Shown in pieces: positions 1 through 10,440 of a stretch of 64,000 nucleotides of DNA. The notes under the pieces were generated by a model. That model was not told where the DNA came from, ran no database searches, and was given only the letters and a program-made list of their open reading frames with translations. Source of the DNA: Drosophila pseudoobscura (Eukaryota > Arthropoda > Insecta > Diptera > Drosophilidae); contig NC_046683.1 of the NCBI RefSeq assembly GCF_009870125.1, positions 24,642,129 through 24,706,128 of the forward strand. Reading direction: 5' to 3'. The stretch's first letter is position 1; the number at the start of each line of letters is the position of its first letter. The position numbers and the translations under genes are program-made.

Positions 1-52
1 GAACTTGTCGTCGGGCGCAGCGTAGCCACTGCAAATTGATTTGTTCCTTTTG
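1..52 (+). repeat. DINE-1 (Helitron-related) fragment at window edge
   Basis: The first 52 bases match the 5' third of the DINE-1 copies found later in this window (for example near 17215 and 33130), including the 'gcgtagccactgcaaattg' block. The match stops at about 52 and the DUF4806-like gene upstream region follows. The rest of the repeat lies outside the window. Confidence 0.75.
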
Positions 53-419
53 GTTTTTTGAGTATCGTTTTTGCCGCAGTTTTCGGATAATTTTATTCAG
101 TTTTAGATTTTTGCTTTTCTGCATTTCATTATGATTTCATTATGTGCTAAAAGTTCAGTTTCTCTATAGTCCAATATAATTCACTTGTTTGAGAAATATT
201 ATATCACAAATTTGTATGAATAGAGCCAAATTTAGTTGTCCACTATAGTATATTATTAAAACTTATTTTTAGCTTATACTATCTCGTTTATTAAATTTAT
301 TTATTTACAGATTGCGATAATTTCAATTTTCAAAGTTTGTTTTCCTGATTTAATAATTGCAAATAAAGAGTAATTAAAAATTAAATAAAAACCAAATTAA
401 AATACGTAAAGATAGCAAA
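53..419. other. AT-rich upstream region, no gene seen
   Basis: About 370 bases of AT-rich sequence lead up to the first ATG of the DUF4806-like gene. I see no reading frame, repeat or clear TATA element that can be placed with confidence. Confidence 0.4.
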
Positions 420-1260
420 ATGGTTGGTAGTCGTCATTTGCGAAGATTAGTTAAGAAAGAAAGGGATGAGATAGCTAGAAAATTAGAACTTGTCCAACGC
501 CAAGGAGTAGAAAGGGAAAATCAGAGAGAATTGGATAGCGCAGAGCTAGATATACAAGAAAATAATGAAGTAGTGCAGGAAGATATTGGAATAGTGCAGG
601 ATGGCTTGGCAGAGCACCGACTAATGGCTGCGATTTCGAGAAGAAAGTTGATGATTCGATTTCTGGTCTGGAGAAGAAAGTTGGTGTTCTGTCTGAAACA
701 TTGGCGGAGGTGGTGGCTCTGCTGAAGCTTCAGATCAAAAAAGAGCCTGACGTAGACAATTTCGTGAAATTTCCCATACAGTCGACGATGGAGTTGGAGC
801 ATTTAAACTCTATTATAACTCCAGAGCTGACCGATTTTTATGTGAGTGGTAGCCTATCCTTCTATCACAGCTAGTTGTTATTTTTTTTCATTATTTTCTT
901 TTATTAGATTAACAAAATAAGGAGCTTATTGGGGACGAGCTCATCGATGGCATCCAGTTTGAAACACGTGCTGGATGAAAAGCTGATATTGGATTACAAT
1001 GTGGACGGAACGTCGGGGAAGAGCTCTTTGAAAAATGTTAAAGAATTTTACTATGTCCTGGAATGTAGGTTTAAAAATAACCTAAAAAAACATAATAACT
1101 AATTAATTAATTTATTCATATTATTTCAGCGGCGGTGAAGATGAAAATACCCGACGAGCCAGCAGACAAAATAATTCGGAAGGCTATTCACAACATCAAG
1201 AATAGTCATTTTCAGAAGACATCAAGGGAAAAAAAATTCAAACTAGACAATAACGAATAA
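420..1260 (+). pseudogene. DUF4806-like protein, three exons, frameshifted
   Basis: Exon 1 runs from the ATG at 420 to 841, exon 2 from 908 to 1064 and exon 3 from 1130 to 1260. The introns are short GT-AG introns (842-907, 1065-1129) with a pyrimidine-rich acceptor. Phases join cleanly across both introns. The N-terminal part is charged, Lys/Glu-rich and probably coiled coil. The part downstream (FVKFPIQSTMELEHLNS onward) has the look of DUF4806, an insect domain of unknown function: hydrophobic N-terminal strand, a GTSSSMASSLKHVL helix region, a GKSSLKN block and a final basic helix. The frame starting at 420 stays open to 725, but the domain is encoded in a different frame that opens at 569, so a single indel between 569 and 622 breaks the gene. 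AATAAA follows at about 1264. The family call is from memory of the domain; the function is unknown. Confidence 0.6.
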
Positions 1261-1317
1261 TCATAAATAAAAATAATTGGAAAAATAAACAATTACAATG
1301 TATTACTTTTTATATTA

Positions 1318-1556
1318 AATGCATGGTTTTTCGTGAAAAATCATCACTTATTAAGTGCATGATTTTTCCCGAAAAATCATCACTTATAAAATGCATGATT
1401 TTTAGGTAAAAATCATCGCTTATTATGTGCATGATATTTAGGCAAAAATCATGCATTTAATAAGCGATGATTTAAGCCAAAAAATCATCACTTATTAAGT
1501 GCATGATTTTTCCCGAAAAATCATCGCTTATTAAGTGCATGATTTTTCGGCAATGC
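1318..1556. repeat. Array of 36-bp palindromic units
   Basis: About six imperfect units of roughly 36 bp, each built on TGCATGATTTTT-spacer-AAAAATCATCRC-TTATTAAG. Each unit is itself a hairpin (GATTTTT paired with AAAAATC). One unit near 1440-1475 is inverted relative to the rest. The array begins right after the polyadenylation region of the DUF4806-like gene. Confidence 0.85.
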
Positions 1557-1710
1557 TCGATGACAATGTCATCGATTATGCCCTAGGACATCTCCATGTT
1601 AATGTCATCAGCTCAGCGTATGGCCGGTCATCAACTATGTCATCGGGGGTAGTGACGCTGTCATCGACGTGTCAGCAGCTGAGTCATTAATGACCAGCAT
1701 GTTTTAGTGT
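1557..1710. repeat. Region with recurring TGTCATCG motif
   Basis: Directly after the palindromic array the octamer TGTCATC(G/A) recurs about five times in 120 bases, mixed with its inverse (CGATGACA). This resembles subterminal binding-site clusters of DNA transposons, but no terminal inverted repeat or target duplication could be placed. Confidence 0.5.
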
Positions 1711-2539
1711 ATGGGTGCACATGCATTCTCACGTATTTTGCGTGTGTGTGTTTACTATTGCTGGCCGCTAGAACTGAAATTTGAGTTTGATTCTTGTTTT
1801 GGGTCTTTTGATGGTCTGACCTACCGCCACAAAATAAATAAAGAATGGGCTTGGGGTTGGGGTTGGGTTGGGGTGTGGTACACTAGGGCGCGGGAAATAA
1901 AATAAAAGCTGTTATTTGTTTGATTTATACCACAACAGTATTATAATAATATAATTACACATTTATTTCCTTATTTCAAACAGGATTATTATAAATTATA
2001 AAAATGATGCAATTATGCAAATTATGCAAAATATAATTGCACATTTGTTTCCTTATCTTAAGCAGGTTTATTATAAATTATAAAAATTATGAAAACGCAG
2101 TCGGTTCTCGACTTTTTTGTTTATTATAACTAAAACAATGATGTATCTAAATATACAAAATAAGAAAATATAGATATATACTTAAATAAATATGCATAAA
2201 TATAAATGGAATTGGTTTTACATATATTTCAAATCAATTGTCAATTGCGCGCTTTCCGACAGGAATCTGCAAAGAAAAAATTTAGATGCCAGTCGCACCT
2301 TGAATACTCTCATGGACAATACCCATACATTTTCTAATTCAATTATAAAGACAACATTAAGACAACAGTAGTTTTACCCTCATGCAATATACGAATGTAA
2401 TAATCTTTAATATTTATGTACATAAGATATTTTATGACATGCTATGCTATGACATGCATCGATAATTGGCACAAGGTTATTGCATGCGATATGCCCGAGC
2501 ACCATAGCAATAACCTAACCTGGATCTGTACTGTCCAGC
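1711..2539. other. Mostly AT-rich, no gene recognised
   Basis: Contains a GT-rich stretch (1840-1885), a direct repeat of about 45 bases (near 1950-2010 and 2030-2080, around 'ttccttat...caggattattataaattataaa') and an otherwise featureless AT-rich sequence. The last part may belong to the Gypsy element that follows, but I cannot identify coding sequence in it. Confidence 0.4.
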
Positions 2540-2554
2540 CGCAACCGTTACAAT

Positions 2555-2929
2555 ATGATAACGCACACAGACAACTATGAATTGCTGAGGAGAATAGAAA
2601 TGCTTAAAGAGGGCGAGAATATTTTGACTATAGAAAAATTGCAAATTGTTAGGAATAAAATCATGGAAAACGTCAGTAAGGCATATCACACCAATAAGAG
2701 TATAGTCTCTTACAATGATTTGCGCACAATGTATGTTACGTTCGAAAACGTCTTTAGGCGAATCTTTGCCCAAAGTAATAAGATCAATGTATTTAATCCA
2801 AAACTAGCTCCTAAATTCTTTAAGGCAACTGTAGTTCGAAAGTTTGGTAACCACTGTTATGAATTAGAAGAAGATGGTCAACTGATAGGAAAGTTCCATG
2901 CCAAAGACCTACAGAAATGCGTAACTTAA
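2555..2929 (+). pseudogene. Gypsy-type integrase C-terminal end
   Basis: A 124-residue open frame ends in a stop at 2927. The sequence RNKIMENVSKAYHTN, then FAQSNKINVFNPKLAPKF, then FHAKDLQK matches the post-catalytic C-terminal region of Gypsy-superfamily integrases of Drosophila (variable linker, then a beta-barrel that precedes the KDLK/KDLQ end). The catalytic D, D and E residues would lie upstream and are absent, so this is a 5'-truncated copy. It is on the plus strand and the sequence after it may be the 3' LTR of the same element. Confidence 0.75.
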
Positions 2930-3288
2930 AGGATGAACGTTTTTCAGCTTATTTTGAGCAAGTAGAACAGCTTCAAAATAACCTGTGATGTGATGGCAAA
3001 TATTTGGATTGACTTATGTATTTTTGTGCACATTGCTGTAGCTTATCTGCAAGCATTGGAATAAATGGGAATAAAGAGAAAGCTTTTGACGGGAGAGCGA
3101 GCTTTGAGTTATCGTGGTGGGTTATCTAGGCCTTGTGCTTTAGAGCGTGCGGTTAGAATGGGATCAAGAGACAAAATCAAAGCTCAAGCGTTGGATCATT
3201 CGATCCATAGAACTGAATTGTGAAAGGGAAGTTTGGTGGAACGGTAAGATAAAAGAAAAGAAAAGGTTATACACGTGTTTAAAAAAAA
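2930..3288 (+). other. Possible 3' LTR or 3' flank of the Gypsy remnant
   Basis: About 360 bases follow the integrase stop, with two AATAAA signals near 3060-3075. The sequence is interrupted by a DINE-1 start at 3289. No partner LTR exists in the window, so boundaries cannot be fixed. Confidence 0.3.
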
Positions 3289-3459
3289 CGAGGGGGAACG
3301 TTGTGAGTTGCTGCGGACACCGCAACTCTACAGTTATACCCGATACTAAGTCAGTATGGCTCTCCTCCGGCAGACGGCGCTAATATTAAACGACAGGACA
3401 AAGAGTACGTGCGAGAGAGACAGAAAATCAGTCTGAGCGTGACGTCGGGCGCTGCGTAG
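3289..3459 (+). repeat. DINE-1 5' end, truncated
   Basis: Starts with the typical 'acgagggggaacgttgtgag' and keeps the inverted-repeat arm 'gagttgctgcgg...ccgcaactc'. It ends abruptly at 'gctgcgtag', where a minus-strand LTR leader begins. Confidence 0.85.
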
Positions 3460-3830
3460 TATACTGTCACTTTTTGTTTTTGCCTATAATTAACTTTCCA
3501 GTCCACCCGGGGGCGCCATGAAAAATTAGAAGAGTTTTTCTAACTGAAATTAACCGAAAACTTTGGGTGGCTGTAATTTAATTATTTATTTGGCGGGGCG
3601 AAAATGGATACGCTCGATCTCCTTCAATGTTAGCGAACAACTATATTTACTTCACAGTTAAAATCTCTTATTCTAGCAAACCTACGGTGGCAAAGCAGGG
3701 TGAATTCGCCAATAGCGAGAGAGCGAGTTTTTATTGCGCTCCCGCTTTGCCCTAGCCTAAATTACACTAGACTTCATAATTACGACCAAATAAACAATAA
3801 TCGCCTCATAGAGGGAAGGTCACGCAACAC
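3460..3830 (-). mobile_element. Minus-strand LTR with primer-binding site
   Basis: Read on the minus strand, a candidate LTR begins TGTTGCGTGACC at 3830 and ends TTTTTCA near 3519. TGGCGCCCCCGGGTG follows at once (3518-3504), in the position and with the TGGCG start expected of a tRNA primer-binding site. About 45 bases of leader follow before the junction with DINE-1. Internal genes are missing. Boundaries rest on TG...CA ends and the primer site only. Confidence 0.5.
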
Positions 3831-4935
3831 TTTTCTTACCGCGATTGCATGCCTTTTTATCTGTGTAAAAACGTAATTTAATTATTTTTTTCTTGCGTCG
3901 GCTTGTGCTTTCTTTAAGAACGCTCATCCGAGTGTCCCCTACTAAAAAAAAGGCCTCGTGGGTGATGCTATCACTAAACGTAATGGTCTGCATTACAGTA
4001 GCAAGGCAGCCTTGCGTTTGAGAAAAACATGGTAATATTTATGAGGCAGACGCGGAAGGAGCTGACCGTTGGCTTGAAAAAGCAGTAGCCAGAATCTTCT
4101 GTAGCGTCCGTGTTCCTGGCGTCCGCAAGCTCACTAGCTGCCCCATCCATTCCAAACCCACCAGTGAATAGATGTTCCGGACCTCCATGAATTGCCACCA
4201 CAGGTACTAGGCCTGCGGTACCTAAACACTGGTAGGGATCCCACAAAAACGACAAGTTTTTGTTTCACGGCTGGCCTCTGACCTCACATCTAATGATGTA
4301 ATTCCTTTTCTACAAAGAAAAATAAAAGCGGTCGGCTTAAACATGGAGAAGTTTAACTTCTCCAATGCCAGGGAGATATCCTCATTCAAGATAAGCGTCT
4401 CCACAACTTAATTCGACGCCATTTAAAGAGTTTAAGGTTAAGAAGAAGAATAGGCCCTCCATAAACCTCCCAAATCAGCCCAACATGCCATCCAAATCTT
4501 TCCATCCTACTTCCACTCAATCAAAAAACTAACTTTCCTGCTATTAACATACCAAAATGTTAGAGGCTTACGCAGTAAGCTCGACATTCTTTTTTGAGAT
4601 AGTGTTGCATTTGCATCCCATGTTGTTGTGCTTACCGGGACCTGGCTAACACCGGACATTCTTAGTTCCGAAGTGTTGTCAGGCGGGTACACAACTTTTA
4701 GAAAGTGGACTCAAACTTCACGTCGGAACACGTCCAGGAACCAGCACATTCCAATTCATCGCTCCCACAGGCTACCGATTTACTTTTGAAATCACATAAA
4801 TTGGGGCTCCCGTTTTCACATTCTGCAAGATTTCTTTGTTTTCAAAACGAGAACATTTTCGTTGACGAAATGAAAAGTAAACGGCTTTTTATACAACAAA
4901 ACGAACCAAAATTGCAAAAGGAAAAAAATAGATGA
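3831..4935 (+). mobile_element. CR1-like non-LTR retrotransposon, 5' half, deleted
   Basis: Matches the 5' UTR and ORF1 region of the near-complete element at 56.8-60.4 kb: the 'gcgtcggcttgtg' leader, the zinc-finger region, the VFVSRLAP-type region, the NFSNAREISSF block and the start of the endonuclease (YQNVRGL, LTGTWL). Many stops and indels break all frames. After the endonuclease start the copy joins sequence that is not CR1-like (about 4780-4935), and the same join occurs at 23270-23498, so both descend from one rearranged parent. Compared with that second copy it lacks about 44 bases near 4700. Confidence 0.8.
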
Positions 4936-5435
4936 ATAGATAAACCTGACGACTATATCAGGTTAATTCATTTTGTGCTTTCTTTATAAATAATTTTATT
5001 TTAACCAACCTCAAATTTGCCTCGGAAAAAATTGGCCAGGTCAACAACAATTTTCGTTTTGGTGCAAACAGCTGAGGCAGTCCGATTTGGTTATCGAAAC
5101 GTTGGAAAGAAATAAATTTTGGCGCATAACATCACAAATGCGGATGTAACAGCTCAGACTGTGCGTAAAATGCGGTTAACAGAACATCTGGGCAAGAACA
5201 TCTGTTTCCCACCCCATTTAATTTGGACTTTAAAATATAAGTGCAGCAAATTAATTTTTTATTTCAAAATTACAGTTTATCTTTATATCCAGGAGAAAGC
5301 ATATTGGCAATTTAATTTTCAATTTGCATGCTGTTACTCACAGTTCGTCAGACATGTTAAATACACAATTGTTGCATCTAAGATGTCTGGATCTTCTTGG
5401 ATCACGTAATTTCTGCCGTCGTTTTGCTTCAAAAC
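4936..5435. other. Intergenic, with fragments of two dispersed repeats
   Basis: 4980-5080 resembles the left half of the small TIR element at 63720-63923 (shared 'ctcggaaaaaattggc' and 'caacaacaattttcgtttt'). 5139-5215 resembles 38745-38820 (shared 'gagactgtgc' and 'catctggg' like blocks). No convincing gene. Confidence 0.45.
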
Positions 5436-5620
5436 AAGTATTCTTATAGGCTATTCACACTGACGACCATTCACCATCCATTTCGGGGATGGTCCGTAAG
5501 GATTTGCCTTTCCGAAAATATCCCAGCTAGTCCACCATCAATTTTGGATGTTCCTAAACCGCAAGTTTCTATGCGATAGTTAGCCGATGGTATCCAAATG
5601 CAACTCTGAATAATTTTCAT
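5436..5620. repeat. 180-bp dispersed repeat, copy 1
   Basis: Near-identical in order and content to 41514-41735. It contains 'ccatccatttcgggg' and 'gtccaccat...tttggatg' blocks (partly palindromic) and ends 'gatagttagccgatg'. At both sites a coiled-coil gene fragment lies downstream, which suggests this is a shared upstream or promoter region of a small duplicated family. Confidence 0.7.
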
Positions 5621-5690
5621 TCACAACGAAAAAATGGTATGCACTGCGAAAACGTAAACAATGATTGTGACAAAAAAAACAACAACAATC

Positions 5691-5786
5691 ATGCCCAATG
5701 GCTCGGATGCATTCAAGGCTGGCGATGAGATTGAATGCGGCATGGCCGAGTCTGCCAGCCTGAAGTTGCAAGTGTGTGGCGAATAA
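5691..5786 (+). CDS. Short ORF of 31 residues, possible exon
   Basis: ATG at 5691 opens a 31-residue frame beginning MPNGSDAFKAG and ending at a TAA at 5784-5786. It lies between the dispersed repeat and the coiled-coil fragment at 5925-6650 and could be its first exon. I do not recognise it. It may be chance. Confidence 0.25.
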   Translation: MPNGSDAFKAGDEIECGMAESASLKLQVCGE

Positions 5787-5924
5787 ATGGCGGACGACTG
5801 CCAACATAGAACAAATATTTGTATGCTCTGTAAATGCTTTATGTTATGCATAATTTATTCTTTAATAATGAGTTTTTTTTCGAGTTGGATGGATGTAGTC
5901 TGGACGGATCATGTAGCTCCAGCA

Positions 5925-6656
5925 CCTTTTCTGGCAACAAAGGCCCCCGCCAAAGCGAACCAAAAAAGTAGACACTTGGATGGCAGAGATCGACAGAGAG
6001 CGATTCGAAGAGCAGAAGGACCTTCACAGTAGAGTTGTGTTGCTCATGAGTGAGTGAACAAAAAAGATTTGTTCACTTAAGTGAGCCACTGAACATGTTT
6101 CTTTCTTCTTTTTTGTTCACTTGTTCTTTGTGGTTCACTTGTTCTTTGTTGTTCACTTGTTCTTTTTTGCTCACTTGTTCTTTGTTGCTCACTTGTTCAT
6201 TTTTGTTCACTTGTTCTCTACTTTTTGCGCAATTTTGCTCCTCAAAGGATATTTTGCGATCTGGCAGCTGTTGCTCATATTTGCGTTTACTTCACACTTT
6301 TTGTATTACCGGCAAAGCTGTTTACTCTTTCAAAAATTCAGTATGTCGCTAATTCGAATGTATAGTGAAATTTGGAATGATCTGTGCATGAATAGTGAAC
6401 AACTGAGTGAGCAAGTCAGCAACTGAGCAAGTGAGCAACTGAGCAATCTAAGAGCGCAAGTGATCAATTTGAGTGAGTTGACTCACATACTAAAAAAGAA
6501 CAAGTGAACATGTTCACCAAAACGAGCAATGTTTACCCAACACTACTTCGCAGGAAGAAGGAAGAACATGATATGAGCCAGGAAAAGATAGCCTCATCCA
6601 CACGCAAAAAAAATTCCAGAATGATTTATTAGAAGTGCTGAGAAATATAAATAAAT
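5925..6656 (+). pseudogene. Coiled-coil gene fragment split by a hAT-type MITE
   Basis: A basic region (PPPKRTKKVDTW) is followed by MAEIDRERFEEQKDLH up to 6028. The frame resumes after the insertion with RKKEEHDMSQEKI and ends FQNDLLEVLRNINK with a stop near 6655. Removing the insertion and one copy of its 8-bp duplication keeps the frame open across the join; one further small indel is needed near 6605. The charged helix and the C-terminal F-Q-x-[DE]-L-L-x-x-L-R pattern also appear at 49350-49625. This resembles the C-terminal part of MADF/SANT-type DNA-binding proteins, but the DNA-binding domain itself is not seen. Function unknown. Confidence 0.5.
6030..6545. mobile_element. hAT-type MITE with 8-bp target duplication
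   Basis: A 516-bp element beginning TAGAGTTGTGTTGCTC and ending as the reverse complement of TAGTGTTGGG...TTGCTC. It is flanked by CTTCACAG (6022-6029) and CTTCGCAG (6546-6553), an 8-bp target duplication with one mismatch, as expected for the hAT superfamily. The interior has no gene. The left part holds about seven direct copies of TTCACTTGTTCTTT, and the right part carries the same motif inverted (GAACAAGTGAAC, AGCAACTGAG), so the whole element can fold. Confidence 0.8.
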
Positions 6657-6769
6657 AAGTTTATAATTTGCATTATAATCTAAACAAAATTTGGGATTGC
6701 AGAACGTATCTGTTCTACTGACTGATTAAAATCATCAGAACTATTGCTGCTATCGGGCTGTTCGCGTAT

Positions 6770-6995
6770 TGTTCAGGCCAGCAGGAGATGATTGCCGCGC
6801 ACTGTACCAACGCCGGGCGCTCCGGTCCCAACTAGCGCTCGCGGGCTCGGAGGCGCGCTACGTTTTCGTTTACGTTTTCACCCCCGATTCGAACAGCCGA
6901 GCTACCGCGCGACCCCCCGAACGGCTACTAGGAGGTTTCACTGGACAATCATTATCGTCTGGAAGAATTGAGCTTCGTCCGCCCCACTACAAACA
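6770..6995 (+). repeat. BEL/Pao element 1, 5' LTR
   Basis: 226 bp, TG...CA ends, aligned with 12258-12552 at both ends. It lacks a segment of about 110 bp present in the 3' LTR and has other differences, so the insertion is old. Confidence 0.88.
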
Positions 6996-6996
6996 T

Positions 6997-7014
6997 TGGT
7001 CCTTCGAGCCGGAT
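6997..7014 (+). promoter_or_regulatory. Primer-binding site, tRNA-Tyr type
   Basis: TGGTCCTTCGAGCCGGAT lies one base after the 5' LTR. It is complementary to the 3' end of Drosophila tRNA-Tyr including CCA (identity recalled, not searched). The same 18 bases occur at 50190-50207 in the second BEL/Pao element. Confidence 0.75.
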
Positions 7015-7749
7015 CTTCGCCTGAACAAAAGGAGAAGTCTACCCCAGCAAGCACCTGCGGATAGTTCCCAATTTCCAAGATAAGTACGGATCCCCCATCT
7101 GCCCATCTCCAGTGGCTCCTCTCCTCCTGGTCCCAGTCGGCTGGACATATTCATATATACATAAGTGCCACTTCTTTTCTTCCACCGTTCTACCGACGGC
7201 GCCATATTATCGGCAATTCCGGACGTTCAGCGCTTCTTCGAGTGCTCCTAAACATCCACATTCCGAATAAAAACGGTCGTGCTTATAGTTCCGTTGTCGG
7301 TTCAACCAATTCTACCGCAGTGATTTTAAAATAATTCACCCGCAGCAAGCCTAATTTTATCCGCCGACTAATACGCCAACCCCCGTATACACATACACAT
7401 CGGAATATGTACATGTACATATGTATGTACTCACCGCTTTAGCTCAAAAAATTAAACCATACTTCGTTCTGCCAATGCTTGTGGCCTCCTACTTTTCCAA
7501 AGGTTTAGTTTGATCCGAGACAGCTCCTGCATTCCGCCTCCGATCCAGTGCTTACGGTATAAATCGGTTACTCCGTTTTTTTTACCCGTTGTTTCAATCT
7601 CATCAAAAGGCGGGCTCGTTAATCCAAGCCTCGATACCTAGCACTTGCATCCATACACACACACACATACAAGCAACAGCAGCGGTGCATTCTTTTCGTC
7701 TTTCCTTTCGCTTTCGCTTCTCCACCGTTTTTTTGCTTCGCACAATGAC

Positions 7750-8520
7750 TTGCCATCCCCATCTACATAGAAAACCCAAGGTTGGCTCCAGTGGAAAAAC
7801 TGTTCCACCTCAACAAAAAGACCAGCAGTCAGGCCCACGTCATAGTGGCACAGGCTCCACTCACGAACGAGGGTTTCGCGTTCACATGGAGCGCCCTCCG
7901 TGAGCGCTTCCTGAACAAGAGGCTGATACTCAAAGCCCAGCTGAAGATCCTTTTCAGTCTGCCCCAAATCCGCACCGAGTCAGCTGCAGCGCTAAAAGAG
8001 CTTCAGAGGGCCGTCCACAAGTGCCTTACGACACTCAACCACTCCGAGGTCTCCACAGGCAGCATTTTCGCTGACGGAGTGTTTGTGTACCTCATATCCA
8101 TAGTCGCCGAAAGCGACCTTGGAGCTTTGGGAGCAATCCGTGACACACAAGTCCGAAATTCCCACCTGGCACGCTATGGACAAGTTCCTCAGTAGACTCG
8201 GGCCCACTACAGGGCGAGTCTACCCATGTCAGAGAGTTCAAAGGGCAATCCCAACCCATTCCGTTCCCAAGGGAGCCCTTTACAAGGCGGGTTCACTCGC
8301 TCGGAACAACTGTGGATCCGAAGCGGAGAACGTGTGGTCTTTGCTCCAAAGAGAACCATACGATCCGGTATGCCCTCAATTCCTTAAGATGAGACCTGAT
8401 GCTCGCTCCAGCTATATTAAGCAAAAAATGCTTTGCTTAAACTGTTTCGCAAAAGGCCACCAGATTCGTGAATGCCAAAGCGCCCACAACTGCACACGTG
8501 TGGAGATCGGCATCATACGC
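7750..8520 (+). pseudogene. BEL/Pao gag with CCHC zinc knuckle, frameshifted
   Basis: 7782-8110 encodes a helical gag segment (AFTWSALRERFLNKRL, then ALKELQRAVHKCLTTLNHS) of the DUF1759 type. The frame shifts near 8119, where LWEQSVTHKSEIPTW continues it. At 8430-8500 CLNCFAKGHQIREC forms a CCHC knuckle, followed in another frame by SRHHTLLHLG. The N-terminus is missing or unrecognisable, and at least three frameshifts prevent a single product. The protein would package element RNA. Confidence 0.75.
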
Positions 8521-9150
8521 TGCTGCACCTTGGCACTCCAGTTTCCAGCCAATCCGTGTCCAATTCCGTACCACTTCCGACTCCTGCCGAAGCTCAGCCT
8601 AGCGTTCAGAACTATTTCGCCTCCAGCAAGAGGGCGGTACTCCTGGGCACGGCTATTATTAATATTTGCCACTTGGGGACAAATTTTCGCGCCCGCGCTC
8701 TAATCGACCTGGGCTCCGAGGTGACGTTCATTACGGAACGTCTCTTCCAGATCATTAAGTTGCCATTCCGACTCGCCCAGGCACAGGTCTCGGGCCTCAA
8801 TCAGACGATATCCGCTCAGTCCAAGAAGCTCTGCCATTTCTCCATCCGCTCCCCGACTAAGCCGGGCTTACACTTGGACGCCACAGCCTATGTCCTGCTG
8901 GAACTATCAGACAGCCTTCCTTCCCATCCGATCCCGCAACAATCGTTGCGAGACTTGTCGAACCTGCAACGGGTTGCCAAAGCCAAAGCTCACAAATAGA
9001 TGCCCTGATTGGTGCCGACATCCTTCCATCCATCCTCTTGAGCGGCTCACAGACGAACATCTGTGGATCTCTCCTCGGACAGGGAACCATTTTCAGGTGG
9101 GTTCTTACAGGCACCGTGCCAAACACGGTACAAGGCAGGGTCGCATCCTT
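8520..9150 (+). pseudogene. BEL/Pao aspartic protease (peptidase A17 type)
   Basis: The frame at 8472-8999 encodes ARALIDLGSEVTFI, the retropepsin-like active-site loop of the DUF1758/A17 family, with DLGS where DTGS or DPGS is usual. It is followed by the expected KLPFRLAQAQVSGLN segment and then, after a frameshift near 8990, by DALIGADILPSI and GTIFRWVLTG. It would process the Gag-Pol polyprotein. The altered loop and frameshift make it inactive. Confidence 0.7.
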
Positions 9151-10440
9151 CTCACGCAAGTTTCCACAGAGCTAGAGACTCCGTTAGACAAACTCCTCAC
9201 AAAGTTTTGGGAGGTGGAGAACATTCCTACTAATATAAATCCTAAAGTGGCGTCATTTCCGGTTCCTTTTTTAAACGCGGACATCTCCAAAATGTATCGC
9301 CAAATTTGGGTTGACCGGAAACACACCCCTTTCCAGCGAATATTATTTCGAAACAAGCAGGGACACATCCGCGACTATAAACTTAAGACCGTAACCTTGG
9401 GTGTCAATTGTTTTAGCTCTGCAGGTTTTCCGTTGCGGAAATGGACTTCAAACCACAAAGCTATTCTGGCAGGAACTCCGAGCGCTCATCTTCTCCACAC
9501 CGATTTTCTGGAGATGAATGAAGAGAGCACGGCTAAGACTCTCGGGATTCGCTGGAAAGCGACTTCAGACGAGTTCGTTTTTGTCCCTCCCGAGTTAGCG
9601 CTTGAGTCATACACCAAGCAAGCAGTTCTGTCCCAGATCGCAAGGCTGTTCGACCCCGCGGGGTGGTTGGCCCCATTCACTGTCTGGTCCACGATCTTCA
9701 TGAAAGAAATCTGGTTGCAGGACCTGGGATGGGACGATGAGCTTCCAAGCGAGATGTGCCAGCGCTGGCAAAGTTTCCTGCGGAGCTACACCGCTCTCGA
9801 CAAAATCCATATTCCAAGATGGGTCGGCTCCCGGCCAGCGGTAAAAGTCGAACATCATGGGTTCTGCGATGCATCCGAGAAGGCTTACGGTGCTGCCATC
9901 TACGTGCGCATTGAGGTTGACCGTTTGGTCGAGGTGCAGCTTCTCACAGCGAAAACGCGAGTCGCACCGGTGGAATCCGTGTCGGTCCCCCGGTCCCTCC
10001 CGAATATGCCAACAGCAAGTACAAGCTGCTACTCACTGGACCACCTTCGTGGCCAACCAAGTGACTAGGATATCTCAAGCGACCGATATTAAGAAGTGGT
10101 GCCACGTTCCATCCAAACAGAACCCCGCGGACTTAGTCAGCAGAAGCGTGCCGTTACAGGAGTTGGTGGAGAGCCAACTCTGGTGGCACGGACAAGCTTG
10201 GCTGCAGAGGGACCGAGATCAATGGCCGGCACCAGTTAGTAACTCCCCCGTTATGACCTTAGCGCAACGAACTGTAAAGGTCCATTTCGCACTCAACTCA
10301 GCCGAAGACTTCCTCGAACGATTTTCCAATCTGGGCTCTACGAGTCCGTGCATATATCCTGCGCTTCACCAAGCGCTGCCGGAAGTTAGCCACCGCACAA
10401 AAGGGCCATCTTACGAGCGGCGAAATTACCGAAGCTGAAA
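9151..10440 (+). pseudogene. BEL/Pao reverse transcriptase and RNase H, internally deleted
   Basis: Frame 8890-10068 contains KFWEVENIPTN (linker before RT), then NADISKMYRQIWV and QRILFRNKQG (RT fingers and palm) and VTLGVNC. It jumps at once to GFPLRKWTSNH, which normally follows the YVDD box. The catalytic YVDD segment and a stretch before NADI are therefore gone without loss of frame. The RT thumb/connection (DPAGWLAPFTV, IPRWVG) and the first RNase H acidic segment (GFCDASEKAYGAAIY) follow. After a frameshift near 10010, SKQNPADLVSRSV and LWWHGQAWL end the RNase H part. Confidence 0.8.

Noticed and set aside
1318..1556. CRISPR-like array of palindromic units
   Set aside because: Units are directly adjacent with no unique spacers, in a eukaryotic context with introns.
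6050..6426. Two overlapping frames rich in FTCSLLFTCS and HLFFVVHL repeats
   Set aside because: They only translate the TTCACTTGTTC repeats of the hAT-type MITE.
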